Assembly (NCBI GenBank): GCA_003024785.1
Contig: PUQB01000464.1
Span: 26,001 to 90,000 of the forward strand
DNA length: 64,000 nt
DNA from: Selaginella tamariscina
Lineage: Eukaryota > Streptophyta > Lycopodiopsida > Selaginellales > Selaginellaceae
Direction of reading: 5' to 3'
Under the pieces are notes generated by a model. That model was given only the letters and a program-made list of their open reading frames with translations, was not told the DNA's origin and did not search any database. Each line of letters opens with the position of its first letter. The stretch's first letter is position 1. Both the position numbers and the translations under genes were made by a program. Positions 24,340 to 36,082 of the stretch are shown piece by piece.

Positions 24340-25750
24340 AGTTACGTTTTAACATAAAATCTTTAAAGAAATAACAACCACATTATTAAAAATTAAATAC
24401 CTTAATATTAATTTCATTTTAATGAGTGGTTAAAATGCACTCCAGCTAAATTAGTTTTGCTTCTTATGCTGCTGGGTTTTCAAAAGAGTATGGCAAAGCT
24501 TTTCTTTCTTTGTGGAATAATTAGTAATGCTATTTAGTCTAATACCAGGCAGTTTTAAGTTTCTAGACTCCGTTCTCCTCAATTTTATCTCATTTAAATA
24601 AAATGTCACCCCAGAGAAAAACTGTGTCCATAGATTAGGAATGCTTGGCCACAGTTCATATTTCACGCATATATTATAAATATAAATTTAAATTAACTAA
24701 AATTTTATTATATATTATCTATGAGAAATTAAATATGTAAATAGACCCGGGAAGTAGACATAACACACACACACACACATATATACAAGTTTAAATTTGA
24801 ACAAAGTTTGGCTACCGACATACCGAGTAAAGACCATCAATAGTCACCAGTAACTAGCTTAAATGTCTTATAAACGCTAATATGCCTACCAACTATGAAC
24901 CGACTAACTTGTTGCCTGGAGGGGTTATATGCCCGTAACACTAAGGGGTAGGAGGTTATCCGCACTGGCCGACCAGGTCGAGAGGATTCTGAGGACACAT
25001 GCTATACTTTGAGACGTTGGATACTAATTTATTAGATCTGACGATTGAGATTTAAAGCATATGAAATGTTACTAGGTATAACCCTGGGGTGATTTAACGG
25101 ACGAGATTCACAGGATTCGAGATCCGGCTGTAAAAAGACTGTAATATCTGAAGACAACGGTGATTCCGGTTACATATGACATAACAACCCATATCAAAAC
25201 TTAAATCATTTACAGTCACCAGGATCATAATTGAAATTAAAATTTAAAACTTGATTATGAATAATTGATTTAATACATCTTAAACAAAGATATATTATTT
25301 ACTTATATTGTTGTGAGAATCTAACAGTAATAATAATGAAATTTGAATTTAAGATTGAGTTACTGTGTATATGTGTGTTAGCAACCGTTACAAGAAGCTC
25401 CATGGACACATAGATATATTAATAATAATTACCACATATTGATTAAATGATTTGATGCATTCTACATTCATATTATTAATAAATTATTAAATAATTTTTA
25501 ATAAATACTAATACACACACAATTAATTGTATATATTCTAATAATTAAAATAAATAAAAAATATATATAGTTAATTTAAATAATACTAATTAAATAATTA
25601 ATAAAATATTAAAATTCACCTAACCGCAACCATTCTTTTATTTACTTTTTCTTTTTTTCCCCTTTCTTTCTTACATATTCATTTGTTTGCCAATCCATAG
25701 GAAATAGATGGCAAAACAAAACCCCCAACCTAGGAGAGCGATCCACAAGT
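24340..25750. other. Intergenic region
   Basis: 24800-25200 has near-average composition and no open frame; it looks like decayed repeat. The rest is AT-rich. No RNA gene or motif could be named. Confidence 0.45.
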
Positions 25751-26069
25751 TGTTACACTCCTACACCATCGTATTTAGATGCTACCTAACTCATCGCCCA
25801 ACCTTGGAACACTAAGATCACCCCGAGTTACAACAAGTTGAACTCCACTCCCAAAAGGTATTACATTGTTGTCACTTTCCAAAATTAGGGCTCCCTCCCT
25901 AACTCATTGCCCAACCTTGGAACACTCAAGCTCACCCCCGAGTTTACAGCAAGTTGAACTCCAAACCAAAAGGTATTACATGTGTTGTCACTCTCCAAAA
26001 TTAAGGCTCCCTCAGCTTAAACATAAGATCACTCATGGTTAACCTTTGACCATGACTTCGACTGTAACA
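25751..26069 (-). repeat. 3' LTR of the Ty3/gypsy element
   Basis: 319 bp, TGTTACA...TGTAACA. It contains an internal tandem duplication of about 125 bp (the block with ctaactcatcgcccaacct appears twice), which makes it longer than the 227-bp 5' LTR. Confidence 0.85.
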
Positions 26070-26236
26070 TGGAAGAAGTCATTGTCCTGAAGAACAAATT
26101 GTGTACACTTTGCAAAGATTTATGTCAACGATTTTTTCTTTAGAACAAGTTGTTTTAAATATCTTCTTGATTAGACTCAACTTTTTCAAGTGACTGTACT
26201 AGTACTTCTCACATACAAGGGCCCTCTTTAGTTAAC

Positions 26237-27160
26237 TCATATGAAAACTAAATGTAGTTGCACTCTCTTAGGCAACTTCAACTTATAAGCGATAGCATTG
26301 ATCTTCTCAAAGATCTGGTATGGACAAGCATACCATGGATTTAGCTTCTCACACTTCCCAGTCCACAACAGTTGTAAAGAACTACACTTCAATGAGGAAG
26401 CAAAGATGACTTGCACAAACACTTTGTCTCCTACATTGAACTGCTATAAGTGTGCTTCTCATCAGTTAGCCTTTTATTGCCTTAAGCAAATTCTTCCAAC
26501 ACATCAGAAGTATTTCATCCATCTTCACATCTAAGATATGAGCTTTGACATCCTCTCTCACCACTTCCCAACGTATTCCAACATTTGCTAGAGGACCGAA
26601 GATGTCTACCTTTGTAAGCATAAAAACAAACTACATTTCAGATATCTATGCTTATTATTGTTATGGGCAAACTAAACCAAAGGCAAGAACTTGTCCACTG
26701 CCCTTGCTTCTCAGCCACACAAGTTCTCAACATATTCTCTAGGACCTGGTTCACATGCTTAGTCTGGCCATCTGACTACGGGTAATCTTCCACTACTAAA
26801 GTTCACCATAGTGCCAAGTCCTCTACAAAACTTCACCCAAAATGCTGAAGTGAACTTGCTGTCTCGATCACTAATGATGTTCTCTAGCATCCCATGCTCA
26901 TGATACACTTGCTTCAAATACACCAATGCGAGCTCCTTTGCTATTACATTCTTCTTAAAAGGAACAAACTTAGCATACTTGCTTAAGAAATCCAACATGA
27001 CCCACACTTGTTCATTGCAACGTAGTGTCCTTGGAAGATGCATAATAAAATCCATAGAGATACTCTCCCATCTTCCTTTAGACACTTCCAAAGGCATTAG
27101 CAGCCACTCTCTTGGTCTTAATTGATTGGCACTTAGCACAAGTGCGAACATACTCCACAA
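26237..27160 (-). pseudogene. Ty3/gypsy integrase core and C-terminal tail
   Basis: 26759-27160 encodes an integrase core (SISMDFIMHLPRT, VWVMLDFLSKYAKFVPF, IISDRDSKFTSAFW) containing the catalytic Asp residues. 26237-26422 gives the post-integrase segment (PYQIFEKINAIAYKLKLP). Frames are interrupted between them. It is part of the minus-strand gypsy element. Confidence 0.85.
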
Positions 27161-27299
27161 TGTTCAATGTTTCACCAAGTCATATGTCTTGTCCTCTCCT
27201 CCATATCCAGCAAACCAAACTATCATGCATCTCTTGCATGACTGTTGCAACAGTTCCATTGTCTTAGGCACTACTAGAAGTTGCTTGTACAATAGTAAA

Positions 27300-28125
27300 C
27301 TATTCTATTCAGCATAAGCTCCACCAAAAACTACTAAGATGCTAATGACAAGCTAGATTCTTAGCTTGTGCTTCGCAAATCAAAGAAATCAAAACCTTCT
27401 TCGATAATGGACAGTCATAAGTCTTGAAAACTCTTATAGAAACATCAATTAACAAGCCTGCCTAGCATTTAGATCCTTCTAATTTAAGAAATGCCTCAAA
27501 AGGTTTGTGAATCAGTAAACACTTTGAATGGACGTCCATTATATACATAGTGCCTCCAGGTGCGCACGACATGCACGACAGCCATTCATTCTTGATCATA
27601 AGTCGAGTATTGACACTCTATATCATTTAGGCTTTCAACTCTCAAAAGTGATGACATGACTAGCTTGCACAAGAACTCCTCCAATGGCATAGCCACACAC
27701 ATCTATGTACACCTTATAAGATTTGTTCTCATTAGCGATAGCTAACATTAGTGATGTTGTCAAAGCTTCAAATGCTACACTTTGCCTTGCAGACCACTCA
27801 AATGCAACATTCTTCCTTATCAACAATGTCAAAGGAAGAGCTAAACGACTAAAGCCTTGAATGAACCGACAATAGTAATTAGTCAAGCCCATAAAACTCC
27901 TGCACTCTTGCACGTACTTAGGGGCCAATGCCTCATTGCATCTACCTTCTTCCGTCCTTAGAAAAACAATATACTCGAGGTACTCCACCTCCTACTTAGC
28001 AAACTTACACTTTGAGAAACTTAGCATATAGTTTTTTCTCCCTAAGAGTCTGTAGCACTAGACGTAAATGTTCCCATGCTCTTCTAAGGTTTTGTTATAG
28101 AGTGTATTGTGTGCCATTTAGCCTA
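27300..28125 (-). pseudogene. Ty3/gypsy reverse transcriptase C-terminus and RNase H
   Basis: 27635-27988 encodes CRSFMGLTNYYCRFIQGFS and YKVYIDVCGYAIGGVLVQ, the RT thumb to RNase H start. Upstream sequence reads TLEEHGNIYV in broken frame, LRLVLQTLREKKLYAKF. The homology ends abruptly at about 28125, where the nested repeat begins. The YxDD-containing core is absent. Confidence 0.8.
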
Positions 28126-28680
28126 GTGTTAGACATAGATGTGGGCTATCATGTCATAGCCCCAAGAGTTGCATTATGTGCCAGAATGTGACTTTTCAAA
28201 TGCCAACTCTAGAACCCCTCTGTGATACCTCATGAACTCGGTAAGGAAAACCTATCAACCAAGATCCATGCCCATAATTGAACAAGGACAATGTGCCCTA
28301 CTTAGCTATGTGTGCTACTCTTAACTTGATGTGGAGGAGGAGGCTAGAGACAAGCCTCAACCTCTAACCTTTTGGAATGTGCAGTCCAATAAGACCCCCA
28401 TGCATGAATTTATCAATGTTAGGGTAGGCTACTCCAAAGGTGGAGCGTACCCCTATTGTTTGGAAGTTAAGGCGGCAACAAAGGATTTTGCCTTGACGAC
28501 ATAAGCTACATCTTGCATTGGTAAAAGAATAATGAGCTTGTCATGAACCTAGGAGCTCTCCAATAATATACCCTATTATTATGTGATCGCCCCACCCCGC
28601 CCTCTTTTTTCTATACGTGTAAGTAGGGTTTAGGAGTACCTTAGGGGGTGGGAATTTTAGGATGTACATACTATATTTTA
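28126..28680 (+). repeat. LTR-like repeat (family X), 5' part
   Basis: Matches the first half of 34250-35203 in the same orientation (gatgtgggctatcatgtcatag; tgtggaggaggaggct; gtacccctattgt). It contains TGTCATAG near 28152, the inverse of the CTATGACA found at the ends of the other copies. The copy breaks off into the telomere-like spacer of the tRNA-bearing unit. Confidence 0.6.
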
Positions 28681-28917
28681 AGGCAAAAACCCAAAAACCC
28701 TAATTTAATCCTTATTACTTTATTTTAAAACTACCTTATCCGTTTTTTAAACCCTAGGTACTTTATTTTGAGTCCTAAACCCTAATTAATCCTTTATGTA
28801 CTTTTTTTAGAACCTACCCTTAATCCGTTCCCTAAACCCTAGGTACTTTATTTTTTGAGCCCTAAACTCTAATTAATCCCTTATGTACTTTATTTTAGAC
28901 CCTAAAGCCATCGTGAT

Positions 28918-28988
28918 GTGTCAACTCGGAGTTGAACCCAAGTCTATTGTTTGGAAAGTAATTATCTTAACCATTGGACTATTGACAC
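28918..28988 (-). pseudogene. tRNA-Glu-derived sequence (71 nt)
   Basis: The acceptor arms GTGTCAA and TTGACAC pair perfectly. The D-region TAGTCCAATGGTTA and T-loop GGGTTCAACTCC are tRNA-like and closest to plant tRNA-Glu. The anticodon loop is TTTCCAA, so the Glu anticodon TTC is not kept. Confidence 0.65.
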
Positions 28989-29056
28989 ACCCAAGTTATT
29001 CAAGAGGTGTTTTGACCTAGCTGAAAGTGCCACGCCACGTTGACACCCAACTAGGG

Positions 29057-29483
29057 CGAACCCTGTCAAGCCACGATCTAAAAACAAGGAAGTGAGCAGG
29101 ATTTTGAGAACAAGGAAGCTTGATTCAGAAGCAGAACAAGGAGCATGACAGGGAGCAGGATAGGAACTAGGAACAAGACAAGAGCAGGAGGCAAGGAGCA
29201 AGACAAGACAAGATTGATCGTAGAAAGACTGGTGTTGATAATAACTGATTGTACAACAATTAGGTCGGAGCTTTTATACTTAGAACTCCAAGCTAATCTG
29301 GTCATGAGTCTAATTTAGTCATAAGCTAAAAATAATGACCCTTATCCTCTAGGCATATCCTGTAGTATATCCTATAGGCATATCCTATAGGAATATCCTG
29401 TAGGTATATCCTGTAGGAATATCCTGCAGGCATATCCTGTAGGTATATCCTATAGGCATATCCTGTAGGAATATCCTGTAGGT
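29057..29483. repeat. Purine-rich block and a tatcctgtagg minisatellite
   Basis: 29085-29215 is rich in caagg/agcagga motifs. 29343-29483 is a tandem array of about ten units of roughly 14 bp (atatcctgtagg with variable joins). It abuts the left LTR of the TR-GAG element. Confidence 0.7.
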
Positions 29484-29491
29484 TCTCTCAA

Positions 29492-29908
29492 TGCCACAAT
29501 GACTGGTCTCCAAAGTCAAGGGCAAGAACGGATTTTGGCTATTGCCTTGTTAGATCCATTCATTGAGAATATATATACATACACACAAGATCTTATAATA
29601 TGCACCTTTCATTACTACGTGAATACAAGAGACAAAGTGTGGAGACTCTCTCTCTCCTGTTGGAACTTCTTGTGGAGACCCTTCTGGAGACCCCTTCTCC
29701 ATTGCCCTAACTACTCCTTAACTACCCTTCCTCTCGCCACGTCATCCTTTTCTTTCCTTCCTTTTCTTTTCTTTTTCTTACTCACCTTTTCCTCTCGGTA
29801 AGGATTTTCCTCCTTCACAGCCTTTCCTTCCATGCTTACTACAGACCTTCCTACCCTTATTCTCTCCACAGTAGGATGTCCTATGCTCCTAATATTTTAC
29901 CTTTAACA
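29492..29908 (-). repeat. 3' LTR of the TR-GAG element
   Basis: 417 bp, aligning along its length with 33213-33621. It ends at the polypurine tract on its right side. Confidence 0.85.
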
Positions 29909-29945
29909 CTGCCCCCTCCTTATTCGTTGTGTGTCCTCACGGCAA

Positions 29946-30325
29946 CTATCCTACTCCTTCCTTTGGATGTTGATCTTCATGGTACTGTGGATTCTCTCCT
30001 TTATACTTCCAAAAGTTGTTCTTCACTTTCCTAAGTTCTTGGTTGGAAGTTGATACCTTAAGTTGCAGCACTTGATTTCCTGCATCTTGTTCCTTAGGAT
30101 CAGCATTTGCTTTCTTTTCCTGTTCCTGAATAGTTTTTCCTTTATGTTCCTTTGGCTTCTTTTTGTGTTTATATTCACTTGCTTTAAAGGATGTGGTATA
30201 CACATATGTATACTCTGAAGGTTGTTCCTGCAAATCAATCTTATACAGGATTGCCTTATAAAACTTTTCCTGTAATTCAGGTTGTCGTTTTCCTTCTGCT
30301 GAACAGTTTTCTTTCCTTTCAGCAC
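29946..30325 (-). pseudogene. Lys/Glu-rich C-terminal tail of the TR-GAG polyprotein
   Basis: Two overlapping frames give highly charged text (KHKKKPKEHKGKTIQEQEKK; KEQDAGNQVLQLKVS). There are no catalytic motifs. It lies between the protease and the 3' LTR. Confidence 0.4.
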
Positions 30326-30468
30326 TACGTGAAGGTCAATATTGTTAAGACCTTTAAGTTAGGATATGTTTCAGGATTTCTACTCTTTCTGGTCATCTAG
30401 CATTAAACCAATCATATCCTTCTAAAACAAGAGGTCGGATTTCCTTTTTAACATACCTTTTAGTATGA

Positions 30469-30795
30469 TTATAGATCATAGTTTTCCTTCTCCTTCTTTA
30501 CCATCATCTTTCCTGTTCTTCCATTCTGAATAACCTTATCAGACTTAATCCATAGTCTGGCTAAGAACATAGTATAAACAGTATCCTTTTCTTCTTTTTG
30601 TAGGACAAGCAAGGATATCCTATATTTGAATCCTTTTACTGTGATAGTGACTCCTCTCATTATGTCTAGTGACCTTACACTTCGTTGATCAGCCATTTTA
30701 AGGTTAAATGGAGCAGGTTGGATTGGTCCTAAACCCATCCTTTTACATTCACCTTCTTCAATAAAATTCACACCTGAACCTCCATCTATTAACAC
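30469..30795 (-). CDS. TR-GAG retropepsin-like aspartic protease
   Basis: Opens with MLIDGGSGVNFIEE, a D-G-G-S active-site variant of the D-T/S-G retropepsin signature, followed by GVTITVKGFKYRISLLVL (flap and second strand region). About 108 residues in one frame, a typical size for a protease domain. It sits downstream of the zinc knuckles as in Ty3/gypsy polyproteins. No RT follows. Confidence 0.7.
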   Translation of the reverse strand: MLIDGGSGVNFIEEGECKRMGLGPIQPAPFNLKMADQRSVRSLDIMRGVTITVKGFKYRISLLVLQKEEKDTVYTMFLARLWIKSDKVIQNGRTGKMMVKKEKENYDL

Positions 30796-30922
30796 TCTTT
30801 TAACTTATTTCTTCCCATATACTGTGATGCAAGGAACTTGTCCATCATAATCACCTTCATACAGTACTTCCTTATCCATTTTACAAACTGTATATCCTTC
30901 ATCGAAGGTGATGTTTGTTGAA

Positions 30923-31891
30923 CTAACTTAATGCATTTAATATCTGGTTTCTTATATAAGGAGCTACCTTTATCAACTGTCCAAGCGTAACTTTTCCCTG
31001 ATTTATAGCTTGGTGATACATAGAATCCATTGTTTTATCATGTAATGGTAATAATGAAAAACTTTGTTCACCTTTATCTATATCACCTTTGTCTATACCT
31101 TCTGATTCGTTATCAGTCTGACCTTTCTGGTCAGGATCCTTGCTCCTGCTCTTTACATTTTCCTGTAACAAGCTCTCCTTCTTGTTAGGAATAGTTTCTA
31201 CTCCCTTCTCCATAACAAGAATTCCTTCTTCTTCTCTTGAAGAGCTATAACTGCCCTTGCAACGGTGGATACTCATCCTTTTCCTTCTATTTGAATAAGC
31301 CGTGTTGTAGGCTGTACATTAGTCATTCTGGTGGAAGTAGGAGGTTGTACATTCCGCCTAGGACATTCCCTAGAGATATGTCCTGTTTCACCACATGTAT
31401 AACAAACCTGGGAAGGAAAATTCCTACCCTGTGGTCCTTGTCTATCATTGACCTGATTATATTGCTCATTTCTGCCTCTTTGACCTTGATAAGGTCTTGC
31501 TTCTCCTCTATATTGTTTATCATTTCTTTCTGTATAGGATCTATCCTTCTGTCGTCCATTATGGACCATTTTTTCTCCATAATACCTATCCTCTTTTTTT
31601 GTAAGGAACATCATTCCTTCTCTCATAATATCCATTGTTCCTATTCTGATAAGGAACTTCATTCCTTCTGCCATATATATTATTCCTGTTCTCATAAGGA
31701 ATAGCATTATCATTCCTATCATTCCCACGATTCCTGTTAGGTGGGAACCTTCTAGGAGGTGGACGTTCATCCATTCTCCTTTCTCTCTCTATACCAGCCA
31801 CATTCTGGTTCAGGAAATGTCTGCAGTTTCGGGCTACATGTCCTTCCTTTCCAATTTGGCATGTAGGCAGTTGCAGCCTACATTCCTCCAC
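30923..31891 (-). CDS. TR-GAG nucleocapsid: zinc knuckles and linker
   Basis: 31273-31770 contains CYTCGETGHISREC, a perfect CCHC zinc knuckle, after a long Arg/Asn/Tyr-rich linker (NKNYR/RNN repeats). 31586-31891 contains a second, imperfect knuckle (CQIGKEGHVARNC) and traces of a third. 30923-31276 encodes the connection to the protease (VTLGQLIKVAPYIRNQIL). The frames differ, so indels separate them. Confidence 0.7.
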
Positions 31892-32006
31892 TGTATGGCC
31901 AGGATTGTTACATTTAGTGCACCATACCTTTGCCTTTATCTCCTCTTAACTGTCATTCCTTTAAGTTTTCATCATTTGAGCCAATGCTTTCTCATCTATT
32001 GGATAT

Positions 32007-33080
32007 TTACGAACCTTTTACATCAGCTTCCTCTTCCTCTTCATCAGAGGATTCTTCCTTTCTTCCATATACTTTCAACTTTCCTGCAATCTTTTCTATT
32101 TGCCTTCTCTTCTTCTCATATATTTTTAATTGATTAATGAGATCCTCTCTATCCTTTTCATTGATAGTAAGTGCTAGATCTCTATATGGTTTTAGCAACC
32201 CTTGCTTATACCATTGCAATAAGGCATCCATCTTTACATATGCCTTACACTTTTTCTCATGTTTCTTAAAACGGTGTGTATATTCATCTATCTTTTCTGT
32301 TTTGCCTTGAAGGATAGTCCTTAACTTCTCTAAATGTTCCTCCGGCAATTCCTCCTTTCTGAAATATTCCTTAAAAGCATCAGTAACCTTCTGATAATCC
32401 TCTCTGACTTCCTTTTCTAAATCATAATACCAGTCAGAGGCATTTCCTTTCAATGTATGTGGAAATATAAGCAGCCTTTCTGCATCCGTCACCTTATACA
32501 GTTTTACTACCTCTTCAAACTGTTGTAAGTGCCTTTTCGGATTTTCTTTCTTTCCTGCAGAGAATGTGGGATACATCACCGTACCCCCAAACATTCCCGG
32601 GAAAAGTGCCATATTTGTAATAATCCTTTGCTCTGGTGTATTTCCTCTTACACCTTCCTCCCTTCCTCTTCGGGAGTTCTCAGGAGATCCTTCTCCTTGC
32701 AATCTCGGTCTATGAACAGGCACTCCTTCCTTCCTCTCACAGTCTCCTCTAAACCAGCTGTTTGATACTGCCTCCAATTCTCTGGATCAGCCTCAGATTT
32801 CTGTATTGTTTCTGCAATATCCTCTACTATCTTCCAAGGATATTTTGACGTCTATTTTCGTCAGTTTCAGGTTGCTGTTGGGCAGCCACTCTATTGGCCT
32901 GCCTTTGGTTCCTCTATCAGCTAAGGCTGATCAGGACGATGGTTCCTCCAAGGTTCCATTCATTCCTTCTCCTTTACACATCCGCTCTACACCTTCTGAG
33001 CCTTTTCAAATGAAAATTTTCACTTTAACCTTTTTCTCAATGAATGCTAACATTGCAATGGCAAAATCCCTCTTGGTCGC
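32007..33080 (-). CDS. TR-GAG capsid (retrotransposon gag)
   Basis: 32007-32777 is a single 256-residue frame with FSAGKKENPKRHLQQFEEV, LIFPHTLKGNASDWYYDL and FRKEELPEEHLEKLRTI, the conserved Retrotrans_gag layout. It ends in an acidic stretch (SSDEEEEEADVKGS). An upstream piece in another frame (32806-33080) probably encodes the N-terminus. Gag packages RNA into virus-like particles. Confidence 0.75.
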
Positions 33081-33212
33081 CAAATATTAAACAGGAAAAC
33101 AGGAAACCCACCTTTTCCTGTTTAACCGTTTCCTTTCTTAACCTTTAAGAAAGGCTACACACTCTCTTTTCTCAACTCTCCACATATATACCTATTAAAC
33201 ACCTTCTCTTAA

Positions 33213-33621
33213 TGCCACAATGACTGGTCTCCGAAGTCAAGGCAAGAACGGATTTTGGCTATTGCCTTGTTAGATCCATTCATTGAGAGTACATACATAC
33301 ACACAAGATCTTATAATATGCACCTTTCATTACATGAATACAAGAGACAAAGTGTGGAGACTCTCTCTCTCCTGTTGGAACTTCTTGTGAGACCCTTCTA
33401 GAGACCCCTTCGTTGCCCTAACTCCTTAACTACCCTTCCTCTTGCCACGTCATCCTTTTCCTTTCCGAAACTTCTTTTTCCTTTTCCTTTTTCTTACTCA
33501 CCTTTTCCTCTCGGTAAGGATTTTCCTCCTTCACAACCTTTCTTCCATGCTTACTAGACCTTTCTACCCTTATTCTCTCCATAGTAAGATGTCCTATGCT
33601 CCTAATATTTTACATTTAACA
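33213..33621 (-). repeat. 5' LTR of the TR-GAG element
   Basis: 409 bp matching 29492-29908. The true LTR may extend to about 33090, where ttggcgacc (minus strand) begins the internal region. Confidence 0.8.
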
Positions 33622-34291
33622 GGATCCTAAAGTCTACTCGGGATATCCTCTAGGGTTCGGGGGATGGTCATTTTATGGGACTTAGGGTAGGACTCTAAGT
33701 TTTTTGTTTAACTAGGCATCTGAGTTAAACTCTTGGGGTTGTCTTGGAAGACTTAGCATTGCTCACACAGGGAATTGATGCTGGAAGGTCACTTGGCGGC
33801 CATGTGTTGCCATGTGTTAGCCCTCCGGGTTAAAACTCTAACACTAAGTCCCCTAGAATAACTATTCTCCAAGTAGACCTTAGGATCCTGTCCCAAAAGA
33901 CCTAGACGATGTTGGGGTTTGAGTGGCTAAGTTATACCCTAGACCTAGGGTTAATACTTAGTGAGGACACGAGTGTGCGCCATTGGCAAACACAAGTGTT
34001 CTACTAAGCAAACTCCCTAAGGCTAGGTTTGGATACTGGATTCTAAGGAGAACACCCCATAGCCAAGTGTGCCAAAGCACACCTAGTTATGAGACTTAAC
34101 CTCCCTCGGGCCGATGCCCAAGGCTTAGCACCCTAGTGCGAGCACAAGCATGCATGTTTGCCAGAGTATCCAACCCCTTGGTGATAAACCCAAAAAACAA
34201 CCCTAAAGGGCATGCCTCAGGCATTGTATCGCATGACGTCTAGCCTAGTGTCACATCTCCATGTGACACTACCTTTCACGATATGGGCTAT
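33622..34291. repeat. Repeat-family X sequence upstream of its LTR-like block
   Basis: Contains pieces shared with 35204-35330 and 56100-56330 (cttagcattgctcacacaggg, cacttggcggccatgtgtt, aagacctagacgatg). No coding frame. Confidence 0.5.
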
Positions 34292-35203
34292 TATGCCATA
34301 GCCCTTAGATTCAAGAGTTGCACCAAGTGCCACAAACATGGCTCCTAAATACCAACTCTATAACCCCTTAGTGAACTCTCAGGAACTAAATAACGTGAAC
34401 CTGTCAAACAAGATCCCACACTCACATTTGGACAAGGACACAGATGTGCCTTGCTTGGCCGTGAGTGCTACACCTAGCTTGACGTGGAGGAGGAGGTTGG
34501 AGACAAGCCTCTACCTCTGCCTCTTGGAACGTGCAATTCGACAGGACCTCCAAGGCATGGATTCGCCAACGTTAAGGGTAAGCTACCCCGAAGGTGGGAC
34601 GTACCCCTATCATCTGGAAGTTAGGGCGGCACAATAGAGGGTTGTGCTTTGATGACACAAGCTAGAGCTTGCACCGGGAGAAGAGTAACGAGCTCAGTCA
34701 TGAACCCAGGAACCCTCACTTTTACATACTCTACCTTATTTATGTGATGGAGCCCCCCCCTCCCTTCCTGAATATGTAAGTGGGCTGGCACTAAATTAGC
34801 TAGCCCCTTGTTAAGTTAATGAGAGAGTGTTTAACTTAGCCTAACTCCAATCCTAAAACCCTACCCAAGGGGGTGGGGGTTTTTAGGGCGTGGGTTAGGG
34901 CAACCCTAGGATTAGGTCAACCGTAGGGGTGTTCCTAACCCTACTAAACACGCCAAACTAATCTACATTAACCAATAAGCCTAACTGGGACGTCAAAATT
35001 GGGGTGGGTTCCTAGAAGGTAAGTTCTAATTTCGCTTAGAATTTCCTGCAAATACTTAATGACACCTGGCCAAACCATCACCAGATACCCAAGTGCACTA
35101 AGCGAGCCTGTTTCCTACTACATCTAGGGTCCATCAACATAGTACAGTAGGTAACAACAGTCAACGTCCAAAGTAAAGGGTCAAGTCATAATAAAAACTA
35201 TGA
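34292..35203 (+). repeat. LTR-like block of repeat family X, most complete copy
   Basis: Starts near TGCCATAG and ends CTATGACA, imperfect inverted ends of LTR type. Partial copies lie at 28126-28680 (first half), 45020-45281 (last quarter) and 56330-56979. The conserved interior includes gacgtggaggaggagg, gattcgccaacgttaaggg and gtaacaacagtcaacg. No open frame. Confidence 0.6.
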
Positions 35204-35284
35204 CACTTAGAGTGGGACCTTAAGTCTTGTGCCTACTTAGGCATTTGAGTTAGACTCAAGGGTTGTCATGAAAAACTTAGCATT

Positions 35285-35815
35285 GCCCACAAAGAGAATT
35301 GACATTGGAAGGCCACTTGGCGGCCATGTGTTAGCCCTCTGGGTTAAAACTCTAACAATTTGGGGTGGGAGGTGGAAGATCTGACAATTTGGGGTGGGAG
35401 GTGCCACGTGTTGCCATGTGTTAGCCCTCTGGGTTAAGACTCTAACAACATTGCTCACATAGGGAATTGACGTCAGAAAGCCACTTGATGGCCACATGTT
35501 AGCCCTCTGGGTTAAAACTCTAACAATTTGGGGTGGGAGGTGCCACGTGTTGCCACATGTTAGTCCTCTAGGTTAAACTCTGACAATTTGGGGTGGGAGG
35601 TGGAAGGTCTAACAATTTGGGGTAGGAGATGCCACGTGTTGTCACATGTTAGCCCTCTAGGTTAAAACTTTGACATTTTGGGGTGGGAGGTGCCACATGT
35701 TAACCCTCTAAGTTGAAATAGCCCTCTAGGTTAAAACTCTGACAATTTGGGGTGAGAGGTGCCACGTGTTGCCACATATTAGCCCTCTGGGTTAAAACTC
35801 TAACAAGAGGAACAA
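35285..35815 (+). repeat. About 65-bp minisatellite (ttaaaactctgacaatttgg type)
   Basis: Repeated units combine gttagccctctgggttaaaa, ctctaacaatttggggtgg and gaggtgccacgtgttgcc, with variable lengths and partial units. The same minisatellite in reverse orientation occupies 55590-56095, in both cases next to the Asp tRNA-derived sequence. Confidence 0.85.
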
Positions 35816-35839
35816 ATCGGTCGCAATTTAGGGTTGAGC

Positions 35840-35910
35840 GCTGATGCCGGGGATCAAATCCGAGTCGTCTGCATGATAGGCAGAAATACTCACCATCCAT
35901 ACTACTCGAC
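35840..35910 (-). pseudogene. tRNA-Asp-derived sequence
   Basis: 71 nt. Anticodon stem TCTGC/GCAGA is intact around the loop CTATCAT (ATC instead of Asp GTC). T-arm CGGATTTGATCCCCGG. The acceptor arm is damaged at its 5' side. Confidence 0.65.
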
Positions 35911-36011
35911 CAGGCATGATCGTGTTTCTGGGGGTAGACAGATGGGAGTGAAGTGGCAACTCCTCCATGGGCGTGGGAAGGAGATTCATGAGAGGACAAA
36001 AGTGAGGGAGT

Positions 36012-36082
36012 GTGGCTGCTGGGATTCAAGCCCAAGTCTCCACAGCCACAACGTAGAATTCTCACCACTAAACTACAGCCAC
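36012..36082 (-). tRNA. tRNA-His-like (GTG), intact cloverleaf
   Basis: 71 nt. Acceptor GTGGCTG/CAGCCAC pairs perfectly. The A-box TAGTTTAGTGG is exact. Anticodon arm CTACG-TTGTGGC-TGTGG carries GTG. The T-stem TTGGG/CCCAG pairs with loop CTTGAAT. It matches the plant nuclear tRNA-His layout closely and could be functional, but it sits in a repeat whose other tRNA-derived copies are degenerate. Confidence 0.75.

Larger units (their letters stand above)
29484..33621 (-). mobile_element. Non-autonomous LTR retrotransposon with gag and protease only (TR-GAG type)
   Basis: Near-identical LTRs at 29492-29908 and 33213-33621 (TGTTAAA... on the minus strand). The polypurine tract AAGGAGGGGGCAG (29909-29921, minus strand) directly abuts the 3' LTR. 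The interior is only 3.3 kb. In order it encodes gag, zinc knuckles, a linker, an aspartic protease and a Lys-rich tail. I find no reverse transcriptase, RNase H or integrase. No matching target duplication is visible. Sequence resembling the end of a longer 5' LTR continues to about 33090, so the 3' LTR may be truncated against the minisatellite. Confidence 0.8.

Noticed and set aside
28680..28915. True telomere tract
   Set aside because: The ccctaaa-like motifs are irregular, separated by tactttatttt, and recur as spacers of the tRNA-bearing unit.
36012..36082. Organelle-derived tRNA cluster
   Set aside because: The tRNA bodies match plant nuclear types and no mitochondrial or plastid genes accompany them.
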